A DNA stretch of 64,000 nt from positions 103,736-167,735 of the forward strand of contig NZ_PPGH01000013.1 in assembly GCF_002958735.1 (NCBI RefSeq), in the 5' to 3' direction. Shown here piece by piece: positions 47,457 through 56,870 of the stretch (position 1 is its first letter; the number at the start of each line of letters is the position of its first letter). The notes under the pieces are model-generated. The model worked only from the letters and a program-made list of their open reading frames with translations, searched no databases and was not told the origin of the DNA. The position numbers and the translations under genes are program-made. This DNA comes from Chromatium okenii (GTDB lineage: Bacteria; Pseudomonadota; Gammaproteobacteria; Chromatiales; Chromatiaceae).

Positions 47457-48302
47457 TCACAGATCGCTGACCCACGACAGCCGGAACAGCTCCAGCGTCA
47501 TTCCCGCGAGACCGCCGCCGACCAAACCGCCGAGGATCGCTTGCGGCAGTTGAGCGTGCATGGCGAGGCTGGCGGTTTGCCACAGGCTGCCGTCGCTGTC
47601 CATCAATGGGCCGCTTACCATCCACACACTGCCTGCTGCGACCATCGCCAACAGCGCCATGATTGCCGTTTCAATGAGATAGCAGGGATAATTGGTGTGA
47701 AATAACCGCTGTAGCAGTGCGACCCAGCCGCGCAGACTTAACACATACAGCAAACCATTAAGGCTGACCAATACCGCCAGCGCGAGAAATAGTGAAACTG
47801 GTGTCATTTGCCAAAATTCTAGCAACATCAGCAAACTACCGCCCAATGCGCCAGCGACTAAACCCGACATTGCTTTGGCGCCGACGTGTGTTGAACAGCG
47901 GGTAGGAAAATGAATGGTGAGACCAGCGGCAGTGGCAACCACGCCAGTAATCACGATGGTTGGAATAAACGCCGATTGTTCGCCTAACAGAATCAACAGC
48001 ACCACACCCACGCCTGCGCCAATACCAGAGCTGATGAGCGATAGTTCGCGGGCGCCATACAGCACGGCAGTGCTGGTTCCGGTCACAGTGGCAGCGATGA
48101 TGTAAGTGGTTGAACCGAAACCAAATCCTTTCAACAGTTCAGCAAGTCCGGTAAAGAGCGGGGCATAAATCATCCCGTACATGCTCCAAATGATTCCGCG
48201 AATCAAGGCGAGTCGCCATCGAGATATTTCCACTGGATCAGTTGGTTCCTGAAGCATTTGACGGCGTTCAAATCGAGTTGAAGTTGTCTCTGGAATGGTC
48301 AT
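47457..48302 (-). CDS. Polytopic membrane protein, function unknown
   Basis: 281 residues from the ATG at 48302, with about seven hydrophobic segments and many glycines (SGLVAGALGGSLLMLL, AILGGLVGGGLAGMTLEL). A 35-residue charged N-terminus precedes the first helix. I do not recognise a named family. It sits between rlmE and the HiPIP gene on the same strand, separated from HiPIP by a terminator. Confidence 0.65.
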   Translation of the reverse strand: MTIPETTSTRFERRQMLQEPTDPVEISRWRLALIRGIIWSMYGMIYAPLFTGLAELLKGFGFGSTTYIIAATVTGTSTAVLYGARELSLISSGIGAGVGVVLLILLGEQSAFIPTIVITGVVATAAGLTIHFPTRCSTHVGAKAMSGLVAGALGGSLLMLLEFWQMTPVSLFLALAVLVSLNGLLYVLSLRGWVALLQRLFHTNYPCYLIETAIMALLAMVAAGSVWMVSGPLMDSDGSLWQTASLAMHAQLPQAILGGLVGGGLAGMTLELFRLSWVSDL

Positions 48303-48322
48303 AATTTTTTGAACATACAATG

Positions 48323-48349
48323 AAAAACGGGGCCAATGGCCCCGTTTTG
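48323..48349 (-). terminator. Intrinsic terminator after the HiPIP gene
   Basis: Perfect stem AAAACGGGGCC with GGCCCCGTTTT around an AAT loop. On the minus strand it is followed by a T run. About 30 bases past the HiPIP stop. Confidence 0.85.
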
Positions 48350-48379
48350 AATGCGCTTCGCGGAGCGTGTTGGCTCAGA

Positions 48380-48739
48380 TTAGCCGGCTTTCAGAGTCCA
48401 AGAGGAGCACCAGCCGTTAATGCTGATCAACTTGCCGGGGAATAACGAGCAGCCTTTCCATTCCGCATCGCCTTGATCAGGCAGCATGAACATGCAAGTT
48501 GCGCAATGCTGTTCGCTGGTTGGTGCACCTGGACGAGCGGCACTGTCACGAATCGATTTGGTGGCGTCTTGGCTGTACTTCAATGCCTGTGCGGTCGGAT
48601 CGTCTGGTGTTACTGCGTTGGCAGGAGCGGCGTGCGCAGTGCTAAAACCGACCAAGTTAATCATGGGGATCGCTACAGCAGTACCCAAAATCACTTTGAC
48701 GGCATCGCGACGGCTCTGACTGATTGGCTTATCGGACAT
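48380..48739 (-). CDS. High-potential iron-sulfur protein (HiPIP)
   Basis: Small periplasmic [4Fe-4S] electron carrier, used by purple bacteria to reduce the photosynthetic reaction centre. 119 residues from the ATG at 48739, which has AGGAG nine bases upstream. Tat signal [20 protein letters not shown] ending AHA. Mature cluster cysteines: HCATCMF, then WKGCSLFPG and NGWCSSW, the exact HiPIP spacing. The strongest taxonomic marker in the window. Confidence 0.97.
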   Translation of the reverse strand: MSDKPISQSRRDAVKVILGTAVAIPMINLVGFSTAHAAPANAVTPDDPTAQALKYSQDATKSIRDSAARPGAPTSEQHCATCMFMLPDQGDAEWKGCSLFPGKLISINGWCSSWTLKAG

Positions 48740-48871
48740 TGATGTCACTCCTAAAAAATATCAAAACGTTTATGTGGCTTTAATACTCCCGACTACTGCC
48801 GGAAGGCGTCGAACATTGTGCTACAGGACATCGGAAAATACGAGTGTTTACCAACCATTCCTGCGCCAGCT

Positions 48872-49342
48872 TTAATTGAGATAGGTTCCGGCGCCGAGAT
48901 AACGCGCCGTCCAATAAGGTGTTTTTAATCGATCAATTTTCACTTGCTGGCGCGAGGTTGAAGCGTGCACAAAGCGATCTTGATCAACCATTAATCCGAC
49001 GTGATACACCCCGGGTTTAGTTTCAAAAAACACCATATCACCGGGGCGTGGATTGGCTTTAACCGGTTGGGCAGCGCGTTGTTGTTCCCGTGCCATGCGC
49101 GGAATAGAAACGCCAGCCGCTTGATAGGCGTACAGCGTCAAGCCGCTACAGTCAAAACCAGTCGTTGGGCTTTTGCCGCCGTAAACATAAGGCGTTCCGA
49201 TCTGCGCCAGCCCAACTCGCACCACTTCCGCTCGGCGTTTACCTGAACCGGAATCGACGCTTTTGGTAGCGCAGCCGCTAACTACCGCGAGCGTCAGAAT
49301 TAAAAAACAGTGTATTGCTCCACGTATCATGTTGATGGTCAT
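48872..49342 (-). CDS. NlpC/P60 family murein hydrolase lipoprotein
   Basis: 156 residues from the ATG at 49342, with lipobox VSGC. Cysteine peptidase fold: GTPYVYGGKSPTTGFDCSGL (catalytic Cys), PGDMVFFE, and VYHVGLMVDQDRFVHAS (catalytic His). Cuts peptidoglycan stem peptides (Spr/MepS-like). Confidence 0.93.
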   Translation of the reverse strand: MTINMIRGAIHCFLILTLAVVSGCATKSVDSGSGKRRAEVVRVGLAQIGTPYVYGGKSPTTGFDCSGLTLYAYQAAGVSIPRMAREQQRAAQPVKANPRPGDMVFFETKPGVYHVGLMVDQDRFVHASTSRQQVKIDRLKTPYWTARYLGAGTYLN

Positions 49343-49430
49343 CGTTTTGAAAAATAAGGTGGCAAAACAATAGCGGCATTGCCAGATCGTTGGCGATCCC
49401 TCAATGCCGCTTGTTTGTTCCAACTAAAGA

Positions 49431-51338
49431 TCAAACGCCATCCGCAACCACTGGCGGCGACGGCTGAACACCCTGACTGCGTAACACTTCACCTGTTTTT
49501 GACGGTGGACGTCCAGAATCATCATCTGGTTCGCGCATCGGACGCCCTTCCATAATGTCGTCAATTTGATCGCGGGCAATGGTTTCAAACCGCAGCAGCG
49601 CCTCCGCCATGAGGTGCAGCTTGTCCAGATGTTTTTCCAAAATCTGCTGCGCCCGTTGATAGTTGCGGTCGATGATGATCCGCACTTCTTGATCAATCGT
49701 CAGCGCCGTTTCTGGCGACACGTGCCGATGCTGCGTCACTGAGCGCCCTAAAAACACCTCGCCTTCATCCTCGGCATACGCGAGCGGTCCCAGCCCATCC
49801 GACAACCCGAAGCGCGTCACCATGTTGCGGGCGATCAACGTTGCCCGTTCGATGTCGTTGGAGGCGCCAGTCGTCACCTGCTCGGCTCCGAAAATGATCT
49901 CTTCTGCCAACCGCCCGCCGAACAGACTGGAAATCTGACTTTCGAGCTGGCGCTTGCTCATGCTGTAGCGATCCCGCTCCGGCAAAAACAGCGTCACGCC
50001 CAGCGCCCGTCCGCGTGGAATGATGCTCACTTTGTGCACTGGATCGTGTTCTGGCACACAGCGCCCAACAATCACATGCCCAGCTTCGTGATACGCGGTG
50101 AGTTTTTTCTCGGCATCCGACATCACCAGACTGCGCCGCTCTGCGCCCATCATGATTTTGTCTTTTGCCTTTTCAAACATCGCCATTCCAACCTCGCTAT
50201 GACCTGAACGCGCCGCAAACAACGCTGCTTCATTGACCAAATTGGCTAAATCTGCGCCAGAAAACCCCGGCGTCCCCCGCGCCAGCGTTCGCGCATCGAC
50301 ATCGTTAGCGAGCGGAACTTTGCGCATGTGCACTTCCAGAATCGCTGCTCGTCCCGCCAAATCCGGCAGCCCGACGACGACTTGCCGATCAAAACGCCCG
50401 GGGCGCAGCAGTGCCGGATCAAGCACATCAGCGCGGTTGGTCGCTGCAATCACAATCACGCCCTCGCTGCCGGTAAAACCGTCCATTTCCACCAGCAACT
50501 GATTCAACGTCTGCTCGCGTTCATCGTGACCGCCGCCGAGACCCGCGCCGCGTTTGCGTCCCACCGCGTCGATTTCGTCGATGAAAATAATGCACGGCGC
50601 ACTTTTTTTCGCCTGTTCAAATAGATCGCGCACTCGTGACGCGCCGACGCCGACAAACATTTCCACGAAATCCGAGCCGGAAATACTGAAAAACGGCACC
50701 TTCGCCTCGCCCGCAATCGCTCGCGCCAGCAGCGTTTTACCCGTTCCGGGCGGACCGACCATCAGCACACCACGCGGAATACGTCCGCCGAGATTGGTGA
50801 ACTTTTGCGGATTACGCAGAAAATCCACCAGTTCGCCGACTTCCTCTTTAGCCTCATCGACGCCAGCAACATCGCGCAACGTGACCTTCACGTCGCCTTC
50901 GGCATGTTGGCGGGCGCGGCTTTTGCCAAAATTAAATAGTCCGCCCGCGCCGCCGCCCGCACTGCGTCGCATCAGCCAAATCCACACGCCAGCCAGCAAA
51001 ACAAACGGCAGCCACGCAGCGACCAATTGCATTAACACGCTCGGCGTGACTGGCGGCTCGGCGCGAATGGTGACACCGCGTTTGAGCAAATCGCTCACCA
51101 GACCGGGATCGCCCGGATCGTAGGTTTCAAAGCGCGAGCCGTCAGTGCGCACACCCTGCACGGTTTGATCTTGAATTGTCACTTCTTGAATTGCGCCGCC
51201 GCTGATTTCTTGTAAAAACTGGCTGTAACTCATGGGGCGAGTTTCAATTTTATCTTTGAAAATCAAATTACTGAGCGTCATCAATAGCCACAGAGTGACG
51301 CCTGTCCACAGCAAAATATGCACAATCTTGGCATTCAT
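49431..51338 (-). CDS. ftsH: ATP-dependent zinc metalloprotease FtsH, copy 2 (intact)
   Basis: 635 residues in one frame. Same layout as copy 1: N-terminal helix pair, [60 protein letters not shown] and C-terminal coiled region. Highly similar to copy 1 over the AAA and protease domains but different in the periplasmic part and tail. Two ftsH genes 2.7 kb apart point to a paralogue pair rather than a recent exact duplication. Confidence 0.97.
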   Translation of the reverse strand: MNAKIVHILLWTGVTLWLLMTLSNLIFKDKIETRPMSYSQFLQEISGGAIQEVTIQDQTVQGVRTDGSRFETYDPGDPGLVSDLLKRGVTIRAEPPVTPSVLMQLVAAWLPFVLLAGVWIWLMRRSAGGGAGGLFNFGKSRARQHAEGDVKVTLRDVAGVDEAKEEVGELVDFLRNPQKFTNLGGRIPRGVLMVGPPGTGKTLLARAIAGEAKVPFFSISGSDFVEMFVGVGASRVRDLFEQAKKSAPCIIFIDEIDAVGRKRGAGLGGGHDEREQTLNQLLVEMDGFTGSEGVIVIAATNRADVLDPALLRPGRFDRQVVVGLPDLAGRAAILEVHMRKVPLANDVDARTLARGTPGFSGADLANLVNEAALFAARSGHSEVGMAMFEKAKDKIMMGAERRSLVMSDAEKKLTAYHEAGHVIVGRCVPEHDPVHKVSIIPRGRALGVTLFLPERDRYSMSKRQLESQISSLFGGRLAEEIIFGAEQVTTGASNDIERATLIARNMVTRFGLSDGLGPLAYAEDEGEVFLGRSVTQHRHVSPETALTIDQEVRIIIDRNYQRAQQILEKHLDKLHLMAEALLRFETIARDQIDDIMEGRPMREPDDDSGRPPSKTGEVLRSQGVQPSPPVVADGV

Positions 51339-51581
51339 AAAACGACATTACCTCGTGAATCGTGACGTGATGCGCCGTGCCCGATGCCGGTGCGCTGCGA
51401 CCTAAATCAGGTCGAAGAGATGAAAAAACCAATCGCCACCGCGCAGCAGCGGAGCGCGACGTTGAGTTTACCGGAGATTGGCGCAGCGGCGGCGTCGATT
51501 GGTGTGGTGCAAAAGCGAAAAGCGCCGCGCTTTTTCTACTATCCTTGCCATTGTTTTAAACCTGATGCAGTGCAAAGCCAC

Positions 51582-52625
51582 ATGTTGCTTGGTCCGATCA
51601 TGCTTGATTGTGCGGGAACGGCACTCACTGCCGAAGACCGCGACCTATTGCGTCATCCGGCTGTCGGGGGCGTGATTTTATTTGCGCGTAATTACACCGA
51701 TCCGGCGCAACTTGCCGCGCTCACCGCCGAGATTACTGCGCTGCGTGATCCGCCATTATTGATTGCGGTCGATCAAGAAGGAGGACGGGTGCAACGGTTT
51801 CGAGATGGTTTTACGCGCCTGCCGGCGGTGGGACAATTTGGCGCGATGTACGCCGCTGATCCGACAATCGCTGGTCAAATCTGTGAAGCAGCAGGCTGGC
51901 TGATGGCAACGGAATTGCGGGCGCTGGGCGTCGATTTCAGTTTTGCGCCGGTGCTGGATTTGAATCGCGGCATTAGCCAAGTCATTGGCGATCGTGGTTT
52001 TTCCGCACATCCGGCGGCAGTGACGGCGCTGGCGCTGGCATGGCAGCGCGGAGTGCAACGAGCAGGAATGATCGCAGTCGGCAAACATTTTCCCGGTCAC
52101 GGCGGAGTCGCCGCAGATTCACACACCGAGCTGCCGACCGATTCGCGTTCGCTGGCAGCCATTGAGCAAGATGATCTCGAACCATTCCGTCAATTAATCG
52201 CGAACGGATTGGCGGCAATCATGCCCGCGCATGTGATTTATTCACAGATTGACGCGCAACCGGCTGGCTTTTCCATAATTTGGTTGCAGCGCATTTTGCG
52301 CGAACGTTTAGGTTTTCAAGGTGTTATCTTTAGCGATGATTTGAATATGGCAGCAGCAGCGGCGGGTGGCGATCATGTGGAGCGAGCGCAGGCGGCGTTA
52401 CTGGCGGGTTGCGACATGCTATTGATTTGCAACAATCGTCCGGCGGCGATCAGGATTGTTGACGCGCTGGCGGTAACGTCTGCACCGCTGACCTCGCAGC
52501 GTTTATCCGCATTGCGCGGCGCACCGGCAGCGATGAACTGGGCACAATTGCCCGAAAATTCGGATTGGCAACGTGCGCGGCAATGGCTGGCGCAGCTTGA
52601 TTCCACGCATTTGGAGACTTGTTAA
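51582..52625 (+). CDS. nagZ: Beta-N-acetylhexosaminidase NagZ
   Basis: Removes GlcNAc from recycled muropeptides in the cytoplasm, 347 residues from the ATG at 51582. GVILFARNYTDPAQL, AVDQEGGRVQRFRDGFTRLP, KHFPGHGGVAADSHTELP (catalytic loop) and FSDDLNMAAA (nucleophile Asp). The longer frame to 51384 adds 66 residues with no homology, so it is not used. Confidence 0.95.
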   Translation: MLLGPIMLDCAGTALTAEDRDLLRHPAVGGVILFARNYTDPAQLAALTAEITALRDPPLLIAVDQEGGRVQRFRDGFTRLPAVGQFGAMYAADPTIAGQICEAAGWLMATELRALGVDFSFAPVLDLNRGISQVIGDRGFSAHPAAVTALALAWQRGVQRAGMIAVGKHFPGHGGVAADSHTELPTDSRSLAAIEQDDLEPFRQLIANGLAAIMPAHVIYSQIDAQPAGFSIIWLQRILRERLGFQGVIFSDDLNMAAAAAGGDHVERAQAALLAGCDMLLICNNRPAAIRIVDALAVTSAPLTSQRLSALRGAPAAMNWAQLPENSDWQRARQWLAQLDSTHLETC

Positions 52626-53176
52626 TGAAACTCACTGCAACGCAATACGACGCCGTCGCTGCTCGCGCCGAGTGTTTGGTGACTGCGGCGGAAATGGACG
52701 CCGCACTTGACAGCATGGCTGCCGCATTAACCGCGCAACTGGCGGATAAAGACCCGCTGGTGCTGTGCGTGATGACCGGCGCAGTGATTGCTGCTGGGCT
52801 GTTATTGCCGCGCCTCAACTTCCAACTGCGTGTCGATTATCTTCACGCCAGCCGTTATCAGGGCGCGACTCGCGGCGGCGAATTGGCGTGGCGGCATCGC
52901 CCATCGGCAGCAATTCGTGGCGAACACATTTTGATTTTGGATGACATTCTCGACGAGGGCATCACGCTGGCGCAGGTGATTCGCGCCTGTCACGAGGACG
53001 GCGCAGCAAGCGTGTTATCGGCAGTGCTGGTGGAAAAACAGCGCCCGCATCAATGTCAGGCGGACGTGGTAGGCGTGGTGGTTGCAGATCGTTATTTATA
53101 CGGCTATGGGCTTGATTATAAAAATTATTTCCGCAATGCGCCGGGCATCTTTGCGGTCGCCGACGCTGACATCTAA
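52625..53176 (+). CDS. hpt: Hypoxanthine-guanine phosphoribosyltransferase
   Basis: Purine salvage enzyme, 183 residues from the ATG at 52625 (TAATG overlap with nagZ). Type I PRTase motif ILILDDILDEGITL (PRPP binding), VMTGAVIAAGLLL and a C-terminal DRYLYGYGLDYKNYFRNAPG. The nagZ-hpt pair is common in gammaproteobacteria. Confidence 0.93.
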   Translation: MKLTATQYDAVAARAECLVTAAEMDAALDSMAAALTAQLADKDPLVLCVMTGAVIAAGLLLPRLNFQLRVDYLHASRYQGATRGGELAWRHRPSAAIRGEHILILDDILDEGITLAQVIRACHEDGAASVLSAVLVEKQRPHQCQADVVGVVVADRYLYGYGLDYKNYFRNAPGIFAVADADI

Positions 53177-53197
53177 CCGCAGACTGGTGAGCTTCTC

Positions 53198-53470
53198 ATG
53201 CTATCGAGTATCAGCAATTATTATGAGCGTCTGGTTTTAGAACGCCTCTACGATGTGTTCAAATCTGAGCACACACCGCTTGAGGACGACTACATGGATG
53301 ATCTTGCCTGCGTCGCGTTGAATTATTTGCCAGCGCGTTATGTGCGCCACTGCGTTGATTTTGCATCGCATTTAAGCGATTCCGAACTGGACGATCTTCA
53401 TATCGAGGTTGCAGATGCCGTCAGTTTTGCGATGGCAACAACGCAGCGCCGTACTGCCGAGCGTGAGTGA
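53198..53470 (+). CDS. ComFB-like (late competence) domain protein
   Basis: 90 residues. Family features: ISNYYERLVLERL, DDLACVALNYLPARYVRHCVD and a helical end. In other bacteria ComFB-like proteins occur with competence genes or as c-di-GMP-related adaptors; its job here is unknown. It ends one base before the convergent HDOD gene. Confidence 0.8.
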   Translation: MLSSISNYYERLVLERLYDVFKSEHTPLEDDYMDDLACVALNYLPARYVRHCVDFASHLSDSELDDLHIEVADAVSFAMATTQRRTAERE

Positions 53471-53471
53471 T

Positions 53472-54878
53472 TTAATCGCGCCGCGCCAGACACGCGCCCG
53501 CTTCATTCACCAGTTGTTTGAACGTATTGAAACTGCGGGCGTCAAGTTGACAGCTTTCACTGCGTCGATCGGCATAAACCACACCAATCACTTGCGTTTT
53601 CACCCATAGCGACGCCATGAAAAAATGTTTGACGCCAATCAATTCTAAAACCGCTGGCGGAATGCGCGGCAATAATTCCGCTGCGTTATTGTCGTTAATC
53701 CACAGCGCAGCAGACACAGCAAGCAATTCTTGAATGACGCTGTCATCATCAATCGTTAATCGAAAACGATTAAATAATGGCTCAAAATCAGTGCCCGCCA
53801 GAAATTCTGCCGACAACATTTGTAAACGCGGGTGATAGCGGGCAAACACCACCCGATTTAATCCCACGCCGCGATGCAGAGTGCGCACCAATTGAATTAA
53901 CACGTCGTCGCGGTCGGGCGGTACTTCCGCAGTAAATACTGCGCGACACTGCGCCACTTCATCCGCTCGCGGAGCCAGACAAAAACCCACTGACCATGGT
54001 GTGCTGATGTTCGTAATGCCATCCATCGGCAACAATTTCAGTGGTTTAACGCCATAATCGCCCACGTTGCGATTGAATCCGATCAGCAAACCGTTAATGC
54101 GGCGTATCAGCGGCTGGAGTTCCAGTGCCAGCAAATCTGCCGTCAAACGCAGATCATTCATCAGCGTCGGACGCTGCCAACTCGAAAACGCATGACGGGC
54201 AATTTGCGTCGCCAGCATCACGCACAGTGCGCGGGGATATTGCGCATTTCGTGCTCGCATTGCCTCGCGCACCATTTCTGGCAATTTCCACTGCTGCGCC
54301 AGCACATAACCCAATTCTTCCAAACTTTCGCCGAGCGATAGATATTCTGCTTCGTGTGGCAGCAGATGACTGATTTCCACCAAATCGAGATAGCGATTGA
54401 TGCGCGGATCGCCGTGCGCCAGCAAAAACAATTCGCCGAGATGATTGAGCAACGCCGCCAAACTCACTTCGGCTGGAAACCGGTCGTGATCAACTTCCGC
54501 CCAATCCTGCGCCAGCAATGCCGCAAGTACCGCTCGTCCAGCACTGCGCTGATAAGACGCCAGCCGCTCATCAGTCAGAACCGCATCGGCGACATTCGCT
54601 TCGGCTTCCAAACGCATGAGGGTTTGTGTGCCGAGCATGTGCCCAGCATCTTCCAATAACGCAACTTCCGCGCTGAAGTGACGATGCGGCACGGCGTTGG
54701 CGCGTTGCAACACGCGCAGCGCCAGTGCCGGATCGCCCATGATAAACATCGCAATTTTCCGCAGCGGAGCCAGCTCGTCGGCGAGTAAAGCAGCACATTC
54801 ACGGCGCGTTCGTGCTAACACCGGAAGCTCCTCTGGTGTCGCGTTGCTTGTCACTGCCGTCAGCCAGTTTGAATGCAC
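53472..54878 (-). CDS. HDOD-domain signalling protein
   Basis: 468 residues. HDOD region (LRKIAMFIMGDPALALRVLQ, AALLNHLGELFLLAHG, LSLGESLEELGYVLAQQWKL) lacking metal ligands, followed by a GAF-like C-terminal domain (QLVRTLHRGVGLNRVVFARY, FFMASLWVKTQVIGVVYADR). Usually a regulatory output module; partner unknown. Confidence 0.85.
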   Translation of the reverse strand: MHSNWLTAVTSNATPEELPVLARTRRECAALLADELAPLRKIAMFIMGDPALALRVLQRANAVPHRHFSAEVALLEDAGHMLGTQTLMRLEAEANVADAVLTDERLASYQRSAGRAVLAALLAQDWAEVDHDRFPAEVSLAALLNHLGELFLLAHGDPRINRYLDLVEISHLLPHEAEYLSLGESLEELGYVLAQQWKLPEMVREAMRARNAQYPRALCVMLATQIARHAFSSWQRPTLMNDLRLTADLLALELQPLIRRINGLLIGFNRNVGDYGVKPLKLLPMDGITNISTPWSVGFCLAPRADEVAQCRAVFTAEVPPDRDDVLIQLVRTLHRGVGLNRVVFARYHPRLQMLSAEFLAGTDFEPLFNRFRLTIDDDSVIQELLAVSAALWINDNNAAELLPRIPPAVLELIGVKHFFMASLWVKTQVIGVVYADRRSESCQLDARSFNTFKQLVNEAGACLARRD

Positions 54879-55038
54879 GGTAAAATCTCCAGTTATCAGT
54901 CGTCGATGGGCAACTACACTTGCATCAGATTTGTGATTCGTGTCACAGCAATAATCTGATGCGCTATTATTGGTTGCGGATAACCCGCCTCACAAGCGGG
55001 TTGATACTGCAACTCAACGCCTCTGAGGACTCGACAGC

Positions 55039-55893
55039 GTGAATCTGATCCTAGGCTCCATTATCGTCTTCGCCTCGGTGCTCGGTGGCTTTGCTGCCGG
55101 TGGTGGTCATATCGCAGCACTGTGGCAACCTTTTGAATTGGTCATTATTTTAGGCGCTGCGCTCGGCGGTTTTATCATTGCCAATCCGATGAGCGTGGTG
55201 ATGGCATCGCTCAAATCAATTCCCGGCTTATTCACTGGAGCAAAATACAAAAAAGCAGATTATCTCGACGCACTCGGCTTCATGTACGACCTATTTACCA
55301 AAGCGCGTAAAGAAGGATTGATGGGCATTGAAGGCGATGTGGAAGAGCCAGCGAATAGCGCCCTATTCCAGAAATATCCTCGGCTATTAAAAGATCATCA
55401 TGCGACTGAATTTATTTCGGATTACATGCGCTTAGTGGTTAGCGGCAATATGAATCCGTTTGAACTTGATAATTTGATGGATATTGAAATCAACAATCAT
55501 CATCACGAAGCAGAAGCAGGTGCTCACGCGGTGCAACGGGTTGGTGACGGTTTACCCGCTTTCGGTATTGTCGCAGCCGTGCTCGGTATCGTGCACACGA
55601 TGGCAGCACTCGGTGGACCAATGAGCGAACTCGGCACACTCGTTGCCGCTGCGCTGGTCGGCACTCTCAGCGGTATTTTGATTGCCTACGGTTTTGTCAG
55701 TCCGATTTCGACCGTGATGGAACGCTACGCTGCCGAGGAAACGCGCTATTTATCCTGTTTGAAAGCGTGCATCCTCGCCAACGTGCAGGGTTATAGCCCG
55801 CAAGTTGCCGTTGAATTTGGACGTAAAACGATGAGTTCAGGGTTCCGCCCCAGTTTTTCCGAACTCGAAAAACATCTGCGCGGCGGCGCTTAA
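55039..55893 (+). CDS. motA: Flagellar motor stator protein MotA
   Basis: Ion-conducting stator subunit, 284 residues, four helices, GTG start at 55039. Cytoplasmic loop with charged residues, LPAFGIVAAVLGIVHTMAAL and YGFVSPISTVMERYAAEETR (the Pro-bearing helix end). Followed 16 bases on by motB. Confidence 0.95.
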   Translation: MNLILGSIIVFASVLGGFAAGGGHIAALWQPFELVIILGAALGGFIIANPMSVVMASLKSIPGLFTGAKYKKADYLDALGFMYDLFTKARKEGLMGIEGDVEEPANSALFQKYPRLLKDHHATEFISDYMRLVVSGNMNPFELDNLMDIEINNHHHEAEAGAHAVQRVGDGLPAFGIVAAVLGIVHTMAALGGPMSELGTLVAAALVGTLSGILIAYGFVSPISTVMERYAAEETRYLSCLKACILANVQGYSPQVAVEFGRKTMSSGFRPSFSELEKHLRGGA

Positions 55894-55909
55894 TCAGGAT
55901 CATTCAGCA

Positions 55910-56865
55910 TGGCCATCGACAACAGCAAACAACCGATCATCATCAAAAAAATCTTCAAGGCGGAGGTCATCACGGCGGCGCGTGGAAGATTGCCTTTGCG
56001 GATTTTGCCACTGCGATGATGGCGTTTTTCATGCTGCTGTGGATCATGGCATCAACGACAAAAGAGCAGAAAGCCGCGATTTCGACGTATTTCAAAAATC
56101 CCTCCGCATTTGAAGGTGCCAGCACTGCGCCTTCGCAAGCGCAGGGCGAAGGGTCTGGATCGAGTCCATCGCTGATTTCGTTTGATGGCGCAGTGGATAT
56201 GGCACCGGAAGCGCCTTCATCAGTGCTCGATGCGCAACAGGCGGAAGAAGCGGCGCAGGCACTGGATCAAGCGCGTTTGGAAGCATTAAAAGAGCAAATT
56301 GAAGAAGCAGTGGATAAAAGCGACATCATTGCGCCGTATAAAGAACAACTGTTAATTGACATCGTTTCCGAAGGGCTGCGCATTCAAATTGTCGATAAAG
56401 AAAACCGCCCGATGTTTGATTCCGGCAGTGCGCAATTGAAAAGTTATACTGATGCGATTCTAAAAGAATTGTCGAAGATGATTAACCAAGTGCCCAATCG
56501 GATTAGTTTGACCGGTCACACCGATTCAAAAATTCTGGCGCGGCGCGGGTTTAGCAATTGGGAATTGTCTGCGATCGGGCGAATGCAGCGCGGCGTACTC
56601 TGGTTGCTGGGGAATGCTTGAAGATAAAATTGGGCGAGTGGTTGGTTTTGCTGACACCATTCCCTTTGATAAAAACGCGCCTGATAATCCGATCAATCGG
56701 CGAATTAGTATCATCGTTTTGAATAAAAAAGCCGATGAAACAATTCATGAAGAAGATAAAGGCGCTCCGCCAGCACCTGCTGCTGCCCCGCAATTCCCGC
56801 CCCACCCGCACATTAGAATTTTCGCTGTTGCCGACGGTGATGCCATCACCGTCGCGCTGGTTTGA
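55910..56865 (+). CDS. motB: Flagellar motor stator protein MotB (two frameshifts)
   Basis: Peptidoglycan-anchoring stator subunit, about 318 residues when repaired. Start MAIDNSKQPIIIKK; after a lost base near 55955 GGGHHGGAWKIAFADFATAM brings in the ion-binding Asp. OmpA-like domain LTGHTDSKILARRGFSNWEL; a second break near 56618 precedes VVGFADTIPFDKNAPDNPIN. The C-terminal tail is proline-rich. The ATG at 56016 is internal and not the real start. Confidence 0.9.
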
Positions 56866-56870
56866 AACCG

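Noticed and set aside
51384..51581. 66-codon N-terminal extension of nagZ
   Set aside because: No similarity to NagZ proteins; the ATG at 51582 gives the normal N-terminus.
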